From contig UQFC01000092.1 in NCBI GenBank assembly GCA_900540335.1, forward strand, positions 1 to 11,275: a stretch of DNA of 11,275 nt, read 5' to 3'. The notes under the pieces are model-generated. The model worked only from the letters and a program-made list of their open reading frames with translations. It did not search any database and was not told the DNA's origin. Below are positions 1 to 7,341 of the stretch, in pieces. The stretch is from an uncultured Clostridium sp. (GTDB taxonomy: Bacteria > Bacillota > Clostridia > Lachnospirales > Lachnospiraceae). The stretch's first letter is position 1. Each line of letters starts with the position of its first letter. The translations under genes and the position numbers were made by a program.

Positions 1-16
1 GGCGGAAGAGAATTTT

Positions 17-43
17 GTCGCAGAAGCGACCCGCCGCAGGCGG
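17..43 (+). other. two tandem small hairpins upstream of terminator
   Basis: Two perfect short hairpins lie head to tail. Bases 17-21 (GTCGC) pair with 26-30 (GCGAC) around an AGAA loop, and 31-35 (CCGCC) pair with 39-43 (GGCGG) around GCA. They abut the terminator stem that starts at 44 with no spacer. GGCGG also occurs at 1-5, so CCGCC at 31-35 could pair with either copy. This is seen directly. Whether it is the 3' end of an upstream transcript, a small RNA or a dispersed intergenic repeat cannot be decided, because the window starts here. Confidence 0.55.
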
Positions 44-69
44 AGAAGCTCGCGAGCGAGCTTCTTTTT
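44..69 (+). terminator. intrinsic terminator of an upstream gene outside the window
   Basis: AGAAGCTCGC at 44-53 is perfectly complementary to GCGAGCTTCT at 56-65. The minimal loop is GA, or a 6-base loop if the two innermost pairs open. A run of five Ts follows at 65-69. This is a textbook rho-independent terminator reading on the + strand, presumably ending the gene left of the window. Confidence 0.8.
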
Positions 70-96
70 GACACAGGAAAGTGCGTCCCATGAAAT
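68..96 (+). promoter_or_regulatory. predicted sigma-A promoter of the cation ATPase gene
   Basis: TTGACA at 68-73 is a perfect -35 box. A 17-bp spacer leads to TGAAAT at 91-96, which matches four of six -10 positions. Initiation would fall near 103, giving a leader of about 64 nt before the ATG at 167. The -35 overlaps the last two Ts of the preceding terminator. The -10 is weak, so the exact start is uncertain. Confidence 0.5.
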
Positions 97-166
97 AAAA
101 ACGCGGAAATACAGTCCTAGAAATACGGAATGCCTCATACCTTAAAATAAGCAAAGGAGAGACAAG

Positions 167-2776
167 ATGAAAACGTGGTATCGAGAATCAGCGGAAAATG
201 TGCTGAGGGATATGGGCAGCAGCCGAAGCGGTCTGACACAGCAGCAGGCCGAAGAGGTACGAAAGAAGGCCGGGGAAAATGTCCTTCAGGAAGGGACTGG
301 AAAAAAGGCCTGGCAGGTGTTTTTGGAACAGTTTCAGGATCTTCTGGTGATAATCCTGATTGCTGCAGCAGGGATTTCCATGGTATCTGATAATGTGGAA
401 AGTGCAGTGGTTATTTTTGCAGTGATACTGATGAATGCGGTTCTGGGAACTGTACAGCATGAAAAGGCGAGAAAATCCCTGGACAGTCTGAAATCCCTGT
501 CCTCGCCGTCAGCGAAGGTGATACGAAATGGACAGACTCTGGAAATTCCATCCGCTCAGGTGGTTCCGGGAGATTTGATAGCTCTGGAGGCAGGAGATCT
601 GGCTGTAGCAGACGGACGCCTTTTGGAGTGCCATAATCTTCAGGTCAATGAAAGCTCTCTGACAGGAGAATCTCTGGCTGTGGAAAAACAGGCGGAAGCG
701 ATGGAGACAGAAGGGGCGGTTCCTCTGGGCGATCAGTCCAATATGATTTTTTCAGGTTCTTTGATTATTCAGGGACGGGCAGTGATGGTGGCAACGGCAA
801 CGGGAATGCACACGGAAATTGGAAAAATTGCAGCTCTCATGAATGCCACAGGTGAGAAAAAAACACCGCTTCAGATCAGCCTGGATCGTTTCAGCGGCCA
901 TCTGGCAGCTGTTATTATGGGAATCTGCGCCCTGGTATTTGTATTAAGCCTGTACCGGAAAATGCCGGTGCTGGATTCGCTGATGTTTGCAGTAGCGCTG
1001 GCTGTGGCGGCGATTCCTGAGGCCCTGGGCTCTATTGTAACCATTGTGCAGGCTATGGGAACGCAGCGGATGGCACGGGAAAATGCCATTATCAAGGATT
1101 TAAAGGCAGTAGAAAGTCTGGGCTGCGTGTCTGTAATCTGTTCTGATAAAACAGGAACTCTGACGCAGAATAAAATGACAGTAGAAGAGGTTTTTGCAGA
1201 CGGAGAGTTGATGGCGCCGGGGCAGATTTCCATGTACCGGAAGGCCGGACGTTATCTGGTATACGGATTTACCCTGGCAAATGATGCCAGACTTCAGGGG
1301 GAGGAAGGAATCGGAGATCCCACGGAGCTTGCCCTTCTGGAAATGGCGGCCCGGGCCGGGGCGGACAGCGAGGAGCTGCGGCGGGAAATGCCGAGGCTGG
1401 AAGAGCTTCCTTTTGATTCTGAAAGAAAGCTGATGAGTACCGTTCATATGTGTGACGGACAGAGAGTTCTGTTTACAAAAGGGGCTATGGACGTGATTCT
1501 TGACCGGACCGGAGAACTGATGACAAAGAACGGGGCGATTCCCATGACTCCGGCCTGGAGGCAGAGACTGCAGGAGCAGAACAGAGCATGGTCGGAAAAA
1601 GGACTGCGGGTTCTGGCTGTGGCATACCGTCCGCTGGAGGAGATGGAGTGCTGCAGTCCGGAAGCAGAGAACGGATATGTTTTTCTGGGAATGGCAGCCA
1701 TGATGGACCCGCCCAGAATAGAATCACGTCCGGCAGTGCTCAGCGCCAGAAGAGCAGGAATCCGTCCGGTTATGATTACCGGAGATCACAAAATTACAGC
1801 TATGGCCATTGCAGGAAAAATCGGCATTATGGAGGAGGAGGATCTGGCTCTTACCGGACTGGAGCTGGATGCGATGAAGGAGGAAGAGCTGGATGAAAAG
1901 CTGGAAAATATTTCCGTATATGCAAGAGTTTCTCCGGAGCATAAAATCAGAATTGTAGATGCATGGCAGAGAAAAGGCTGTATTGTAGCCATGACGGGAG
2001 ACGGAGTCAATGATGCTCCGGCTTTAAAGAAGGCTGATATCGGGGTAGCCATGGGAATTACGGGGACAGAGGTTTCCAAAGATGCAGCCTCTATGATTCT
2101 GACAGATGACAATTTTGCCACGATTATCAAGGCGGTAGCCAACGGGCGGAATGTTTACCGGAATATCCGCCATGCGGTTCAGTTCCTTCTTTCCGGAAAT
2201 ATGGCAGGGATTTTCAGTGTTCTGTATACATCCCTTTTCGATCTGCCTATGCCCTTTGCACCGGTTCATCTTTTGTTTATTAACCTGCTGACAGACTCTC
2301 TTCCGGCTATTGCCATTGGTATGGAACCCCAGGAAGACGGGCTGCTCAGACAGCCTCCGAGAGATCCGAAGGAGGGGATTTTGACCAGGGAATTTTTGCT
2401 GCGGATTCTGCTGCAGGGAGGGCTGATCGCCTTTTGCACGATGACGGCCTTTCATCTGGGGCTGGAAACAGGCGGCGCAGGAACTGCCAGCACCATGGCT
2501 TTTGCAGCTCTGACACTGGCCCGGCTGTTTCATGGATTTAACTGCAGAAGTGAACACTCTATTGCGAAGCTGGGATTTTGTGGAAATATGTGGAGCATTC
2601 TGGCTTTTGAGACAGGAGTGCTGCTTTTAGCTGCTGTTTTGTTCCTTCCGGGACTCCAGGTACTGTTTGCAGTGGCAGATTTAAACCTGCGTCAGCTTGT
2701 CAGCATTGTGGCTCTGGCTGTGATTCCCACGGTGGTGATTCAGGCCGGAAAGATGATCCGGGAGGCGCTGGCATAA
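167..2776 (+). CDS. P2-type (calcium-transporting type) cation ATPase
   Basis: This is an integral-membrane P-type ATPase that likely exports Ca2+ (possibly Mn2+) by ATP-driven phosphorylation of an aspartate. In order it shows an N-terminal cation-ATPase domain (about 1-60), the actuator TGES loop (166-169), PEAL in M4 (284-287), the phosphorylation motif DKTGTLT with D327, the nucleotide-domain GDPTE (383-387) and FTKGA (436-440), TGD (538-540), the hinge TGDGVNDAP (610-618) and six C-terminal helices. M6 keeps N706, T709 and D710, the SERCA site-II type residues. The M5 position corresponding to SERCA E771 is G681 and the M8 position corresponding to E908 appears to be A785, so site I looks absent, as in other single-site bacterial Ca2+ pumps. 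The 869-aa length is normal for the family. AAAGGAGA at 153-160, 6 bases before the ATG, supports the start. It is monocistronic between two terminators. Metal specificity is inferred. Confidence 0.92.
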   Translation: MKTWYRESAENVLRDMGSSRSGLTQQQAEEVRKKAGENVLQEGTGKKAWQVFLEQFQDLLVIILIAAAGISMVSDNVESAVVIFAVILMNAVLGTVQHEKARKSLDSLKSLSSPSAKVIRNGQTLEIPSAQVVPGDLIALEAGDLAVADGRLLECHNLQVNESSLTGESLAVEKQAEAMETEGAVPLGDQSNMIFSGSLIIQGRAVMVATATGMHTEIGKIAALMNATGEKKTPLQISLDRFSGHLAAVIMGICALVFVLSLYRKMPVLDSLMFAVALAVAAIPEALGSIVTIVQAMGTQRMARENAIIKDLKAVESLGCVSVICSDKTGTLTQNKMTVEEVFADGELMAPGQISMYRKAGRYLVYGFTLANDARLQGEEGIGDPTELALLEMAARAGADSEELRREMPRLEELPFDSERKLMSTVHMCDGQRVLFTKGAMDVILDRTGELMTKNGAIPMTPAWRQRLQEQNRAWSEKGLRVLAVAYRPLEEMECCSPEAENGYVFLGMAAMMDPPRIESRPAVLSARRAGIRPVMITGDHKITAMAIAGKIGIMEEEDLALTGLELDAMKEEELDEKLENISVYARVSPEHKIRIVDAWQRKGCIVAMTGDGVNDAPALKKADIGVAMGITGTEVSKDAASMILTDDNFATIIKAVANGRNVYRNIRHAVQFLLSGNMAGIFSVLYTSLFDLPMPFAPVHLLFINLLTDSLPAIAIGMEPQEDGLLRQPPRDPKEGILTREFLLRILLQGGLIAFCTMTAFHLGLETGGAGTASTMAFAALTLARLFHGFNCRSEHSIAKLGFCGNMWSILAFETGVLLLAAVLFLPGLQVLFAVADLNLRQLVSIVALAVIPTVVIQAGKMIREALA

Positions 2777-2783
2777 TTGCTTA

Positions 2784-2822
2784 AAAAAATGGCACAGGAA
2801 AAAAATCCCAGTGCCATTTTTT
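2784..2822 (+). terminator. intrinsic terminator after the cation ATPase gene
   Basis: AAAAAATGGCAC at 2784-2795 is complementary to GTGCCATTTTTT at 2811-2822, starting 8 bases after the stop codon. The stem ends in six Ts. The A-tract on the left arm means it could also end transcription from the opposite strand, although no minus-strand gene is visible here. Confidence 0.85.
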
Positions 2823-2843
2823 GAAAAAGAGAAAGTTTTATAT

Positions 2844-2872
2844 TTGACAATATTGCATAATTGTGATATAAA
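2844..2872 (+). promoter_or_regulatory. strong promoter of the Gld-type ABC operon
   Basis: A perfect -35 TTGACA (2844-2849), a 17-bp spacer and -10 TATAAA (2867-2872), with an extended -10 TG at 2864-2865. The predicted start is near 2879, about 60 nt before the ATPase start codon. The surrounding sequence is strongly AT-rich. Confidence 0.8.
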
Positions 2873-2878
2873 TAAGAC

Positions 2879-2892
2879 AGAAAACGTTTTCT
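2879..2892. promoter_or_regulatory. operator-like palindrome (cre / LacI-family type)
   Basis: AGAAAACGTTTTCT is a perfect 14-bp palindrome with a central CG. It fits the CcpA catabolite-response-element consensus TGWAANCGNTNWCA at all positions except the two outermost. It begins 6 bases after the -10 box, so it covers the predicted transcription start, a position expected for repression. The palindrome is seen directly. Binding by CcpA or another LacI-family regulator is inferred. Confidence 0.6.
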
Positions 2893-2939
2893 ATTAGGCA
2901 TAATGAATAATAGTGCAAATGAAAAGGAACGGCTTAGGG

Positions 2940-3884
2940 ATGTTGAAAGTATGCGGATTGACAAAACGGTATGGAAAATCCACTGCAATAGAGGATATTA
3001 GTTTTCATGTGAAAACAGGCGAAATTGTGGGTTTAATTGGGCATAATGGCTGCGGGAAATCAACAACCATGAATATTGTTACGGGATATTTAGCAGCCAG
3101 TGAAGGAAACGTATTTGTGGACGGAGAAAATTCTGTAGAGTGTGCAAAATCAGTGCGGAAAAAGATCGGATATCTTCCAGAGACACCTCCCCTTTATTTA
3201 GAAATGACAGTGGAAGAGCAGCTTTCGTTTGCCTGCGATTTAAAAGGGATTAAACATCGAAAAGATGCTATTAGACAGGCCTGCAAACAGGCAGATCTGA
3301 AGAATGTAGGAGGACGCCTTCTCAGGAATTTGTCAAAGGGATATCGACAGAGAATCGGATTGGCACAAGCATTTCTAGGTGAGCCTCCATTGCTTATTCT
3401 GGATGAACCGTCTTCCGGACTAGATCCTTATCAAAATGCAGAGATGCGGGACATTTTAAGAGAGGCAGCAAAAAAACAGTCTATACTTCTGAGTTCCCAT
3501 GTATTAACGGAGGTGTCAGCAGTTTGTAATCGAATTATAGTGATGAGTAATGGAAAACTGGTGGCAGATGATACTCCCGCTGCCTTACGTCATCGTTACA
3601 GCGAGTCAAATCATTTTTATATAATTGCGGCAGGCAGTTCCATAGAGTTTCAAAAGAAAGCAATGGAAGCTTCTGTTTGTAAAATAAAAATAGATGAGAA
3701 AAATGGGAATGGGACTTTTCGGGCGGAATTTATGATGAATGAGACAGATCCGGCAGCCGCAGTAATGAGTATTCTGTTAAAAGCGGGATGTCAACTGCTC
3801 CAATTTGGGCCTGTTCTTCTAGAATTAGAAAACGTTTACTTTAATTTGACTAAGGATAAAAGGTACGAAACGGAGGCCAGATAG
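2940..3884 (+). CDS. ABC transporter ATP-binding protein (GldA/ABC-2 type)
   Basis: This cytoplasmic ATPase subunit (314 aa) should power the ABC-2 permease encoded 2 bases downstream. Visible motifs are Walker A GHNGCGKST (34-42), a Q-loop region with E81 in LPETPPLY (the usual Gln is Glu, common in Gld-type members), ABC signature LSKGYRQR (131-138), Walker B LLILDEP (151-157) and the H-loop H187 in SSHVL. A C-terminal extension of roughly 100 residues after the nucleotide-binding fold is typical of the drug/Gld-type ATPases. I place the start at ATG 2940, preceded by AAAAGGA (2922-2928). In-frame GTG 2913 and ATG 2919 lie upstream but have no ribosome binding site. It is the first gene of a four-gene operon. 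The transported substrate is unknown. Confidence 0.9.
   Translation: MLKVCGLTKRYGKSTAIEDISFHVKTGEIVGLIGHNGCGKSTTMNIVTGYLAASEGNVFVDGENSVECAKSVRKKIGYLPETPPLYLEMTVEEQLSFACDLKGIKHRKDAIRQACKQADLKNVGGRLLRNLSKGYRQRIGLAQAFLGEPPLLILDEPSSGLDPYQNAEMRDILREAAKKQSILLSSHVLTEVSAVCNRIIVMSNGKLVADDTPAALRHRYSESNHFYIIAAGSSIEFQKKAMEASVCKIKIDEKNGNGTFRAEFMMNETDPAAAVMSILLKAGCQLLQFGPVLLELENVYFNLTKDKRYETEAR
3827..3840. promoter_or_regulatory. second copy of the operator-like palindrome inside the ABC ATPase gene
   Basis: AGAAAACGTTTACT differs by one base from the perfect palindrome at 2879-2892 and also fits the inner 12 positions of the cre consensus. It lies 948 bp downstream, in codons near the 3' end of the ATPase gene. 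It may be an auxiliary operator or roadblock site, or coincidence, since the codons (Glu-Asn-Val-Tyr) resemble a common C-terminal motif of such ATPases. Confidence 0.3.
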
Positions 3885-3886
3885 AG

Positions 3887-4591
3887 ATGGTTGCAGTCTG
3901 GAAAAAAGAACTACGTCAATACATGGTATCTGTGGTAGGGGCTGTTTTTTTGGCTTCTTATGGTGGATTAATAGGATATTATTTTATAATGGGAAATCTT
4001 ATGGCGATGGATGGGAATATTGCGGTTCTATTTGGTTCTGTATATTCTACACTAATGGTTTTGATTCCAATTCTGACTATGAGATTGTTTGCGGAGGAAA
4101 GAAAAATGAGAACAGATCAGTTGCTGTTCACATCTCCGATTTCTATATGTAAAATTGTTTTAGGTAAATTTCTTGCTGCCTATCAGATCTTTTTGATTGG
4201 AAGTATTCCTATGTTAATTGCAGCTTCTATTTTAGCTTATTACGGAAGTTTTCAGCCATTGGAGTTGGCTGGCTGTCTTGTAGGGCTGTGTCTGGCAGGA
4301 GGAGCTTTTCTATCTATCGGTTTATTTGCATCTGCAATAACAGAAAGTCAGGTGGTGGCAGCCATTGTTAGTTACTTGCTCATGATTTTTTTCTGGCTGA
4401 TGGATTATATGAAATATTATGTACATAATTTTTGGATGATAAAGTTTTTAGAGTATTTATCGTTTCAATCACATTTCCGAGAATTGTCATCTGGGATTTT
4501 TAAATTTTCTACGGTAAGTTATTTTGCCAGTGTGACAGTTTTGATGCTTGGACTGACACATATGATTTTGGAAAGTCGCAGATGGAAATAA
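3887..4591 (+). CDS. ABC-2 type permease (GldF-like)
   Basis: This membrane subunit (234 aa) should form the translocation path with the preceding ATPase. Six hydrophobic segments are visible at about 14-36, 47-66, 92-118, 127-149, 155-173 and 207-227. Between helices 2 and 3 is the stretch MRLFAEERKMRTDQLLF (65-81) followed by TSPIS, the hallmark cytoplasmic loop of GldF/ABC-2 permeases. The N-terminal KKELRQY is also typical. GGAGG at 3872-3876, inside the end of the ATPase gene, serves the ATG at 3887, and only two bases separate the genes, so translation is probably coupled. The length is normal for a half-size ABC-2 permease, which would function as a dimer. The substrate is unknown. Confidence 0.87.
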   Translation: MVAVWKKELRQYMVSVVGAVFLASYGGLIGYYFIMGNLMAMDGNIAVLFGSVYSTLMVLIPILTMRLFAEERKMRTDQLLFTSPISICKIVLGKFLAAYQIFLIGSIPMLIAASILAYYGSFQPLELAGCLVGLCLAGGAFLSIGLFASAITESQVVAAIVSYLLMIFFWLMDYMKYYVHNFWMIKFLEYLSFQSHFRELSSGIFKFSTVSYFASVTVLMLGLTHMILESRRWK

Positions 4592-4603
4592 AGGATGATG
4601 TAT

Positions 4604-5965
4604 ATGGAAAAGAAAAATTGGCATACAGTGTTGGCAGCAACGGCATTTTTGGTTCTATTTCTTTTAGTAGGAGTGCTTTCCATTTTGTTAACGGAAAAAT
4701 TCGGATGGAAATTGGATCTGACGGAAAATAAACTTTATACTTTATCTTCTGAGACAGAGAAAATCGTATCTGATTTAAATGAGCAGGTTACGATTACTGT
4801 GTTTAATGCGGAAACGGAATTTCCGCTGTTGCCTAAAAATTTATTGGCTGGATATCCTCACCGAAGCCGTAAGATTACAGTACGTTACTGTGACCCTTAT
4901 CGTGAACCGAAGCTTGTAAGGCAGTACGAGGATAAAGGATTTTCAATAGAATTGAACGATATTTTCATTGAAGCAAATGGAAAAATTCATCAGTTAAAAT
5001 TAATGGATCTATATCAGTTGGACGATTCTCAGTCACAGATTAAAAAATTGTATGCAGAGCAGGAAATTACGTCAGGAATCCATAGAGTGGTTAATGAGGA
5101 AAAGAAAAAAGTATTATTTACGGATGGACATGGGGAAGAACCATCAAAAGGGCTAATGGACATATTTTCACAAAATCATTATCAAACAGCCTATACTGAA
5201 CTGTCAATCCAAGGGATTGATGAAAACACAGAACTTCTGATTATTTGTTCTCCTAAAAAAGATTTCAGTCCTGATGAAATTGATGTTGTAGAAGAGCATT
5301 TGAAAAATGGAAAAAGTGTAATGATTTTTTGGGAGCCGGGAAGCAGCGGGATGATAAATCTGAGAGAGTTTCTTGAAGATTGGGGGATTTCTCCTTCAGA
5401 TGAACTGGTGGAGGAGCCGGATTTATATGTATCTGGAAGTCGTCTGAATGTGGCAGCCACCTATGTGCCACATGAAATTAATCAATTTTTCAGTAATAAC
5501 AGATACTATGTGATAGTTCCGTCTTGTGTGGCTTTGAAGCAGGTATATGAGAATCAGGGAAAGACAGAAACATTACAGGTATTACGCTCTTCTGCTAAGG
5601 CAGTAACTGATCATGCGGGAGAAAAAGGTCCATTTCCATTGGTATTATCAGCAGAAAGAAAAGTAACGATGCAAGATGGAAAAACAGCTGTGGGAAGACT
5701 TTTTGTATGTGGAAGCAAAAATATTTATGGGGACGATCTGTTGTCATCTGACAAACTGGCTAATCGTGATTTTCTGATTCAGGCTACAGCATGGTGTACA
5801 GAAGATGACACAATGATCAATATTCCTCCAAAAGAAATGGAACATGAACTTTTACCGGTAGTAGCTGCAGAGCGAAGAAAATGGGCGATTTTGATGCTGG
5901 CTGTTCTTCCGGTGGGAATTTTGGCTGTGGGAGTTGGAATATCGCTTCACAGGAGATATCTGTAG
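4604..5965 (+). CDS. GldG-like ABC transporter auxiliary protein
   Basis: This is a 453-aa auxiliary component of Gld-type ABC systems. It has an N-terminal membrane anchor (about 9-30), a large extracytoplasmic region of about 390 residues and a C-terminal helix (427-448) followed by basic HRRYL. The sequence just after the first helix, DLTENKLYTLSSET (38-51), is the hallmark of the GldG / ABC_transp_aux family, and YCDPYREP (95-102) and FTDGHGEEP (172-180) are further family-like motifs. Of three in-frame ATGs (4595, 4598, 4604) I chose 4604, because AAAGG at 4590-4594 then sits 9 bases away, while it is too close to the others. It starts 12 bases after the permease stop. The family is named for gliding motility in Bacteroidetes, but homologues occur in non-gliding bacteria and their role there is unclear. 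Confidence 0.85.
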   Translation: MEKKNWHTVLAATAFLVLFLLVGVLSILLTEKFGWKLDLTENKLYTLSSETEKIVSDLNEQVTITVFNAETEFPLLPKNLLAGYPHRSRKITVRYCDPYREPKLVRQYEDKGFSIELNDIFIEANGKIHQLKLMDLYQLDDSQSQIKKLYAEQEITSGIHRVVNEEKKKVLFTDGHGEEPSKGLMDIFSQNHYQTAYTELSIQGIDENTELLIICSPKKDFSPDEIDVVEEHLKNGKSVMIFWEPGSSGMINLREFLEDWGISPSDELVEEPDLYVSGSRLNVAATYVPHEINQFFSNNRYYVIVPSCVALKQVYENQGKTETLQVLRSSAKAVTDHAGEKGPFPLVLSAERKVTMQDGKTAVGRLFVCGSKNIYGDDLLSSDKLANRDFLIQATAWCTEDDTMINIPPKEMEHELLPVVAAERRKWAILMLAVLPVGILAVGVGISLHRRYL

Positions 5966-5966
5966 A

Positions 5967-7322
5967 ATGAAAAAACGAAAGACACTAACGGTATTTTTTA
6001 TGGCATCGGGAATTCTGATGACGATAATTATGATTTTGTGCATAATTCCGTCAAACTCACTTGAGTCAGTAGAAACAGTTCCGTTGATGGTTACAGATTT
6101 TCATATGAAGAAGGTAGTTGGTGCTGCTTTGATAAATGAGAAAGGCAGTGTGGCACTGATGGTTCAGGATGGAGAAATAGAAATCTTAGATGCACCGCCT
6201 GAAATGGTTTTTTCGGCTTTTGATAGAAAAGCTTTTCTTTATCAAATGGCTCATTTAAAAGCGGAAAAATCATTTTGCTCTGTGAATGACTGGAGTCAGT
6301 ATGGCCTGGGTGAATCGGAAGAAAAAGCAGAACTGGTTTTGTTTTTAATGGACGGAAGCAGAATTAGATTATTTTTAGGAGACAGAGCACCGATTCAGGA
6401 CATGTATTACCTTCGTAAGGAAGGCGATGATTCTTTGTTTTTGATTGGTGCTTTGCCTGCCCGTATGATGATGTATTCTCTTAATGATTTCAGAGAAGAA
6501 AATGTACTTCCTGATTTGTCTGCAGATTGCTTTGCAGATATTAGAGAGCTTACGATGCATCATGGGGAAGAAATGTGGAAGATTCAGGGAGAAAACAAAA
6601 ACGGAAAAGTTCAGTTTTTTTTAACGGAACCTGTTGAAGTGGATTTGAGCTGGAGAACAGTGACAGAAAAATTGTTTGCACCTTTGGCTGGAATAGAGAA
6701 ATTAGAGTTTGTAAGTGACAATTATGAGGAGATTTTTAGTCAATACAGAGAGGATGAGATATATGAAATAATTTTGAATGTAAAGAACGAGCCTAGGAGG
6801 CTTTTGTTTGCAGATAAAAAAGAGTCGGATGTTCATGCATATTATTGCGCAAACCCGGAAAGCGGACAGGTAATTCTGGTGGGAGGTGAACAGGTAGAGA
6901 AAGTTCTTCAATGTTCGCCTATGGAATTTCTGGGAGAATCTCTCTATAGTGCCAGTGTAGCAGATATGGAGATGGTTACTGTTATTGCAGAGGAGTTTCG
7001 GGGAGAAATGCTCATTCGAGGACAAGGAGATACTTTAAGGAGTACCTGCAGTCAAACGGAATTGGGGCAGGAAGAAACGATTAGGTTTTTTGAAACATTA
7101 ACTATGCTTCCGCCTGCTGAACCGATTGAGTTTGGACGAAAACTGGATGAGGAAAGGCTTCTGACATTATATTTTACGAGAAGAAATGGAACTGAGGATG
7201 TGGTGGAAGTAATTCCTGTTTCAGAGAGACGGTGTGCGGTTGTGATTAATGGTAAGGCTTCATTTACAACTTATACTTCTACAGTGGAAGAAATTATACG
7301 TACAGCGGACATTGTATTTTAA
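5967..7322 (+). CDS. DUF4340 domain-containing membrane-anchored protein
   Basis: This 451-aa protein has one N-terminal membrane helix (about 7-27) after a basic KKRK start; the rest is predicted to be extracytoplasmic. The region around QYGLGE (111-116), FLGDRAP (136-142) and MYYLRKEGDDSLFLI (146-160) matches the repeating pattern of DUF4340 proteins, which commonly sit next to GldG-type genes. The start is ATG 5967, one base after the GldG-like stop, with AGGAG at 5951-5955. An in-frame ATG at 5934 would overlap the previous gene and lacks a ribosome binding site. It is the last gene of the operon. It presumably works with the GldG-like protein on the outer face of the membrane. No enzymatic residues are recognised and the biochemical function is unknown. 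Confidence 0.8.
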   Translation: MKKRKTLTVFFMASGILMTIIMILCIIPSNSLESVETVPLMVTDFHMKKVVGAALINEKGSVALMVQDGEIEILDAPPEMVFSAFDRKAFLYQMAHLKAEKSFCSVNDWSQYGLGESEEKAELVLFLMDGSRIRLFLGDRAPIQDMYYLRKEGDDSLFLIGALPARMMMYSLNDFREENVLPDLSADCFADIRELTMHHGEEMWKIQGENKNGKVQFFLTEPVEVDLSWRTVTEKLFAPLAGIEKLEFVSDNYEEIFSQYREDEIYEIILNVKNEPRRLLFADKKESDVHAYYCANPESGQVILVGGEQVEKVLQCSPMEFLGESLYSASVADMEMVTVIAEEFRGEMLIRGQGDTLRSTCSQTELGQEETIRFFETLTMLPPAEPIEFGRKLDEERLLTLYFTRRNGTEDVVEVIPVSERRCAVVINGKASFTTYTSTVEEIIRTADIVF

Positions 7323-7341
7323 AGAAAATGTGCTGGATATT

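Noticed and set aside
1..166. A yybP-ykoY (manganese) riboswitch before the P-type ATPase gene
   Set aside because: These riboswitches often precede P-type ATPase genes, but I see none of their conserved core sequences here, and the terminator at 44-69 lies before the promoter I predict. A truncated element left of position 1 cannot be excluded.
1588..1896. A 102-codon plus-strand frame within the ATPase gene
   Set aside because: It is an out-of-frame shadow with a Gly/Arg/Ser-rich low-complexity translation and no initiation signal.
2024..2557. A 177-codon open frame on the minus strand inside the ATPase gene
   Set aside because: It is antisense to a highly conserved coding region, has no ribosome binding site or recognisable product, and is Cys/Gln/Ser-rich in the manner of a shadow frame. 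Similar minus-strand frames at 871-1233, 8270-8632 and 9314-9775 were rejected for the same reason.
2777..2912. A mobile-element or attachment-site boundary at the composition change
   Set aside because: No integrase, transposase, tRNA end, direct repeat or terminal inverted repeat was seen here. The only inverted repeats are the terminator and the operator-like palindrome.
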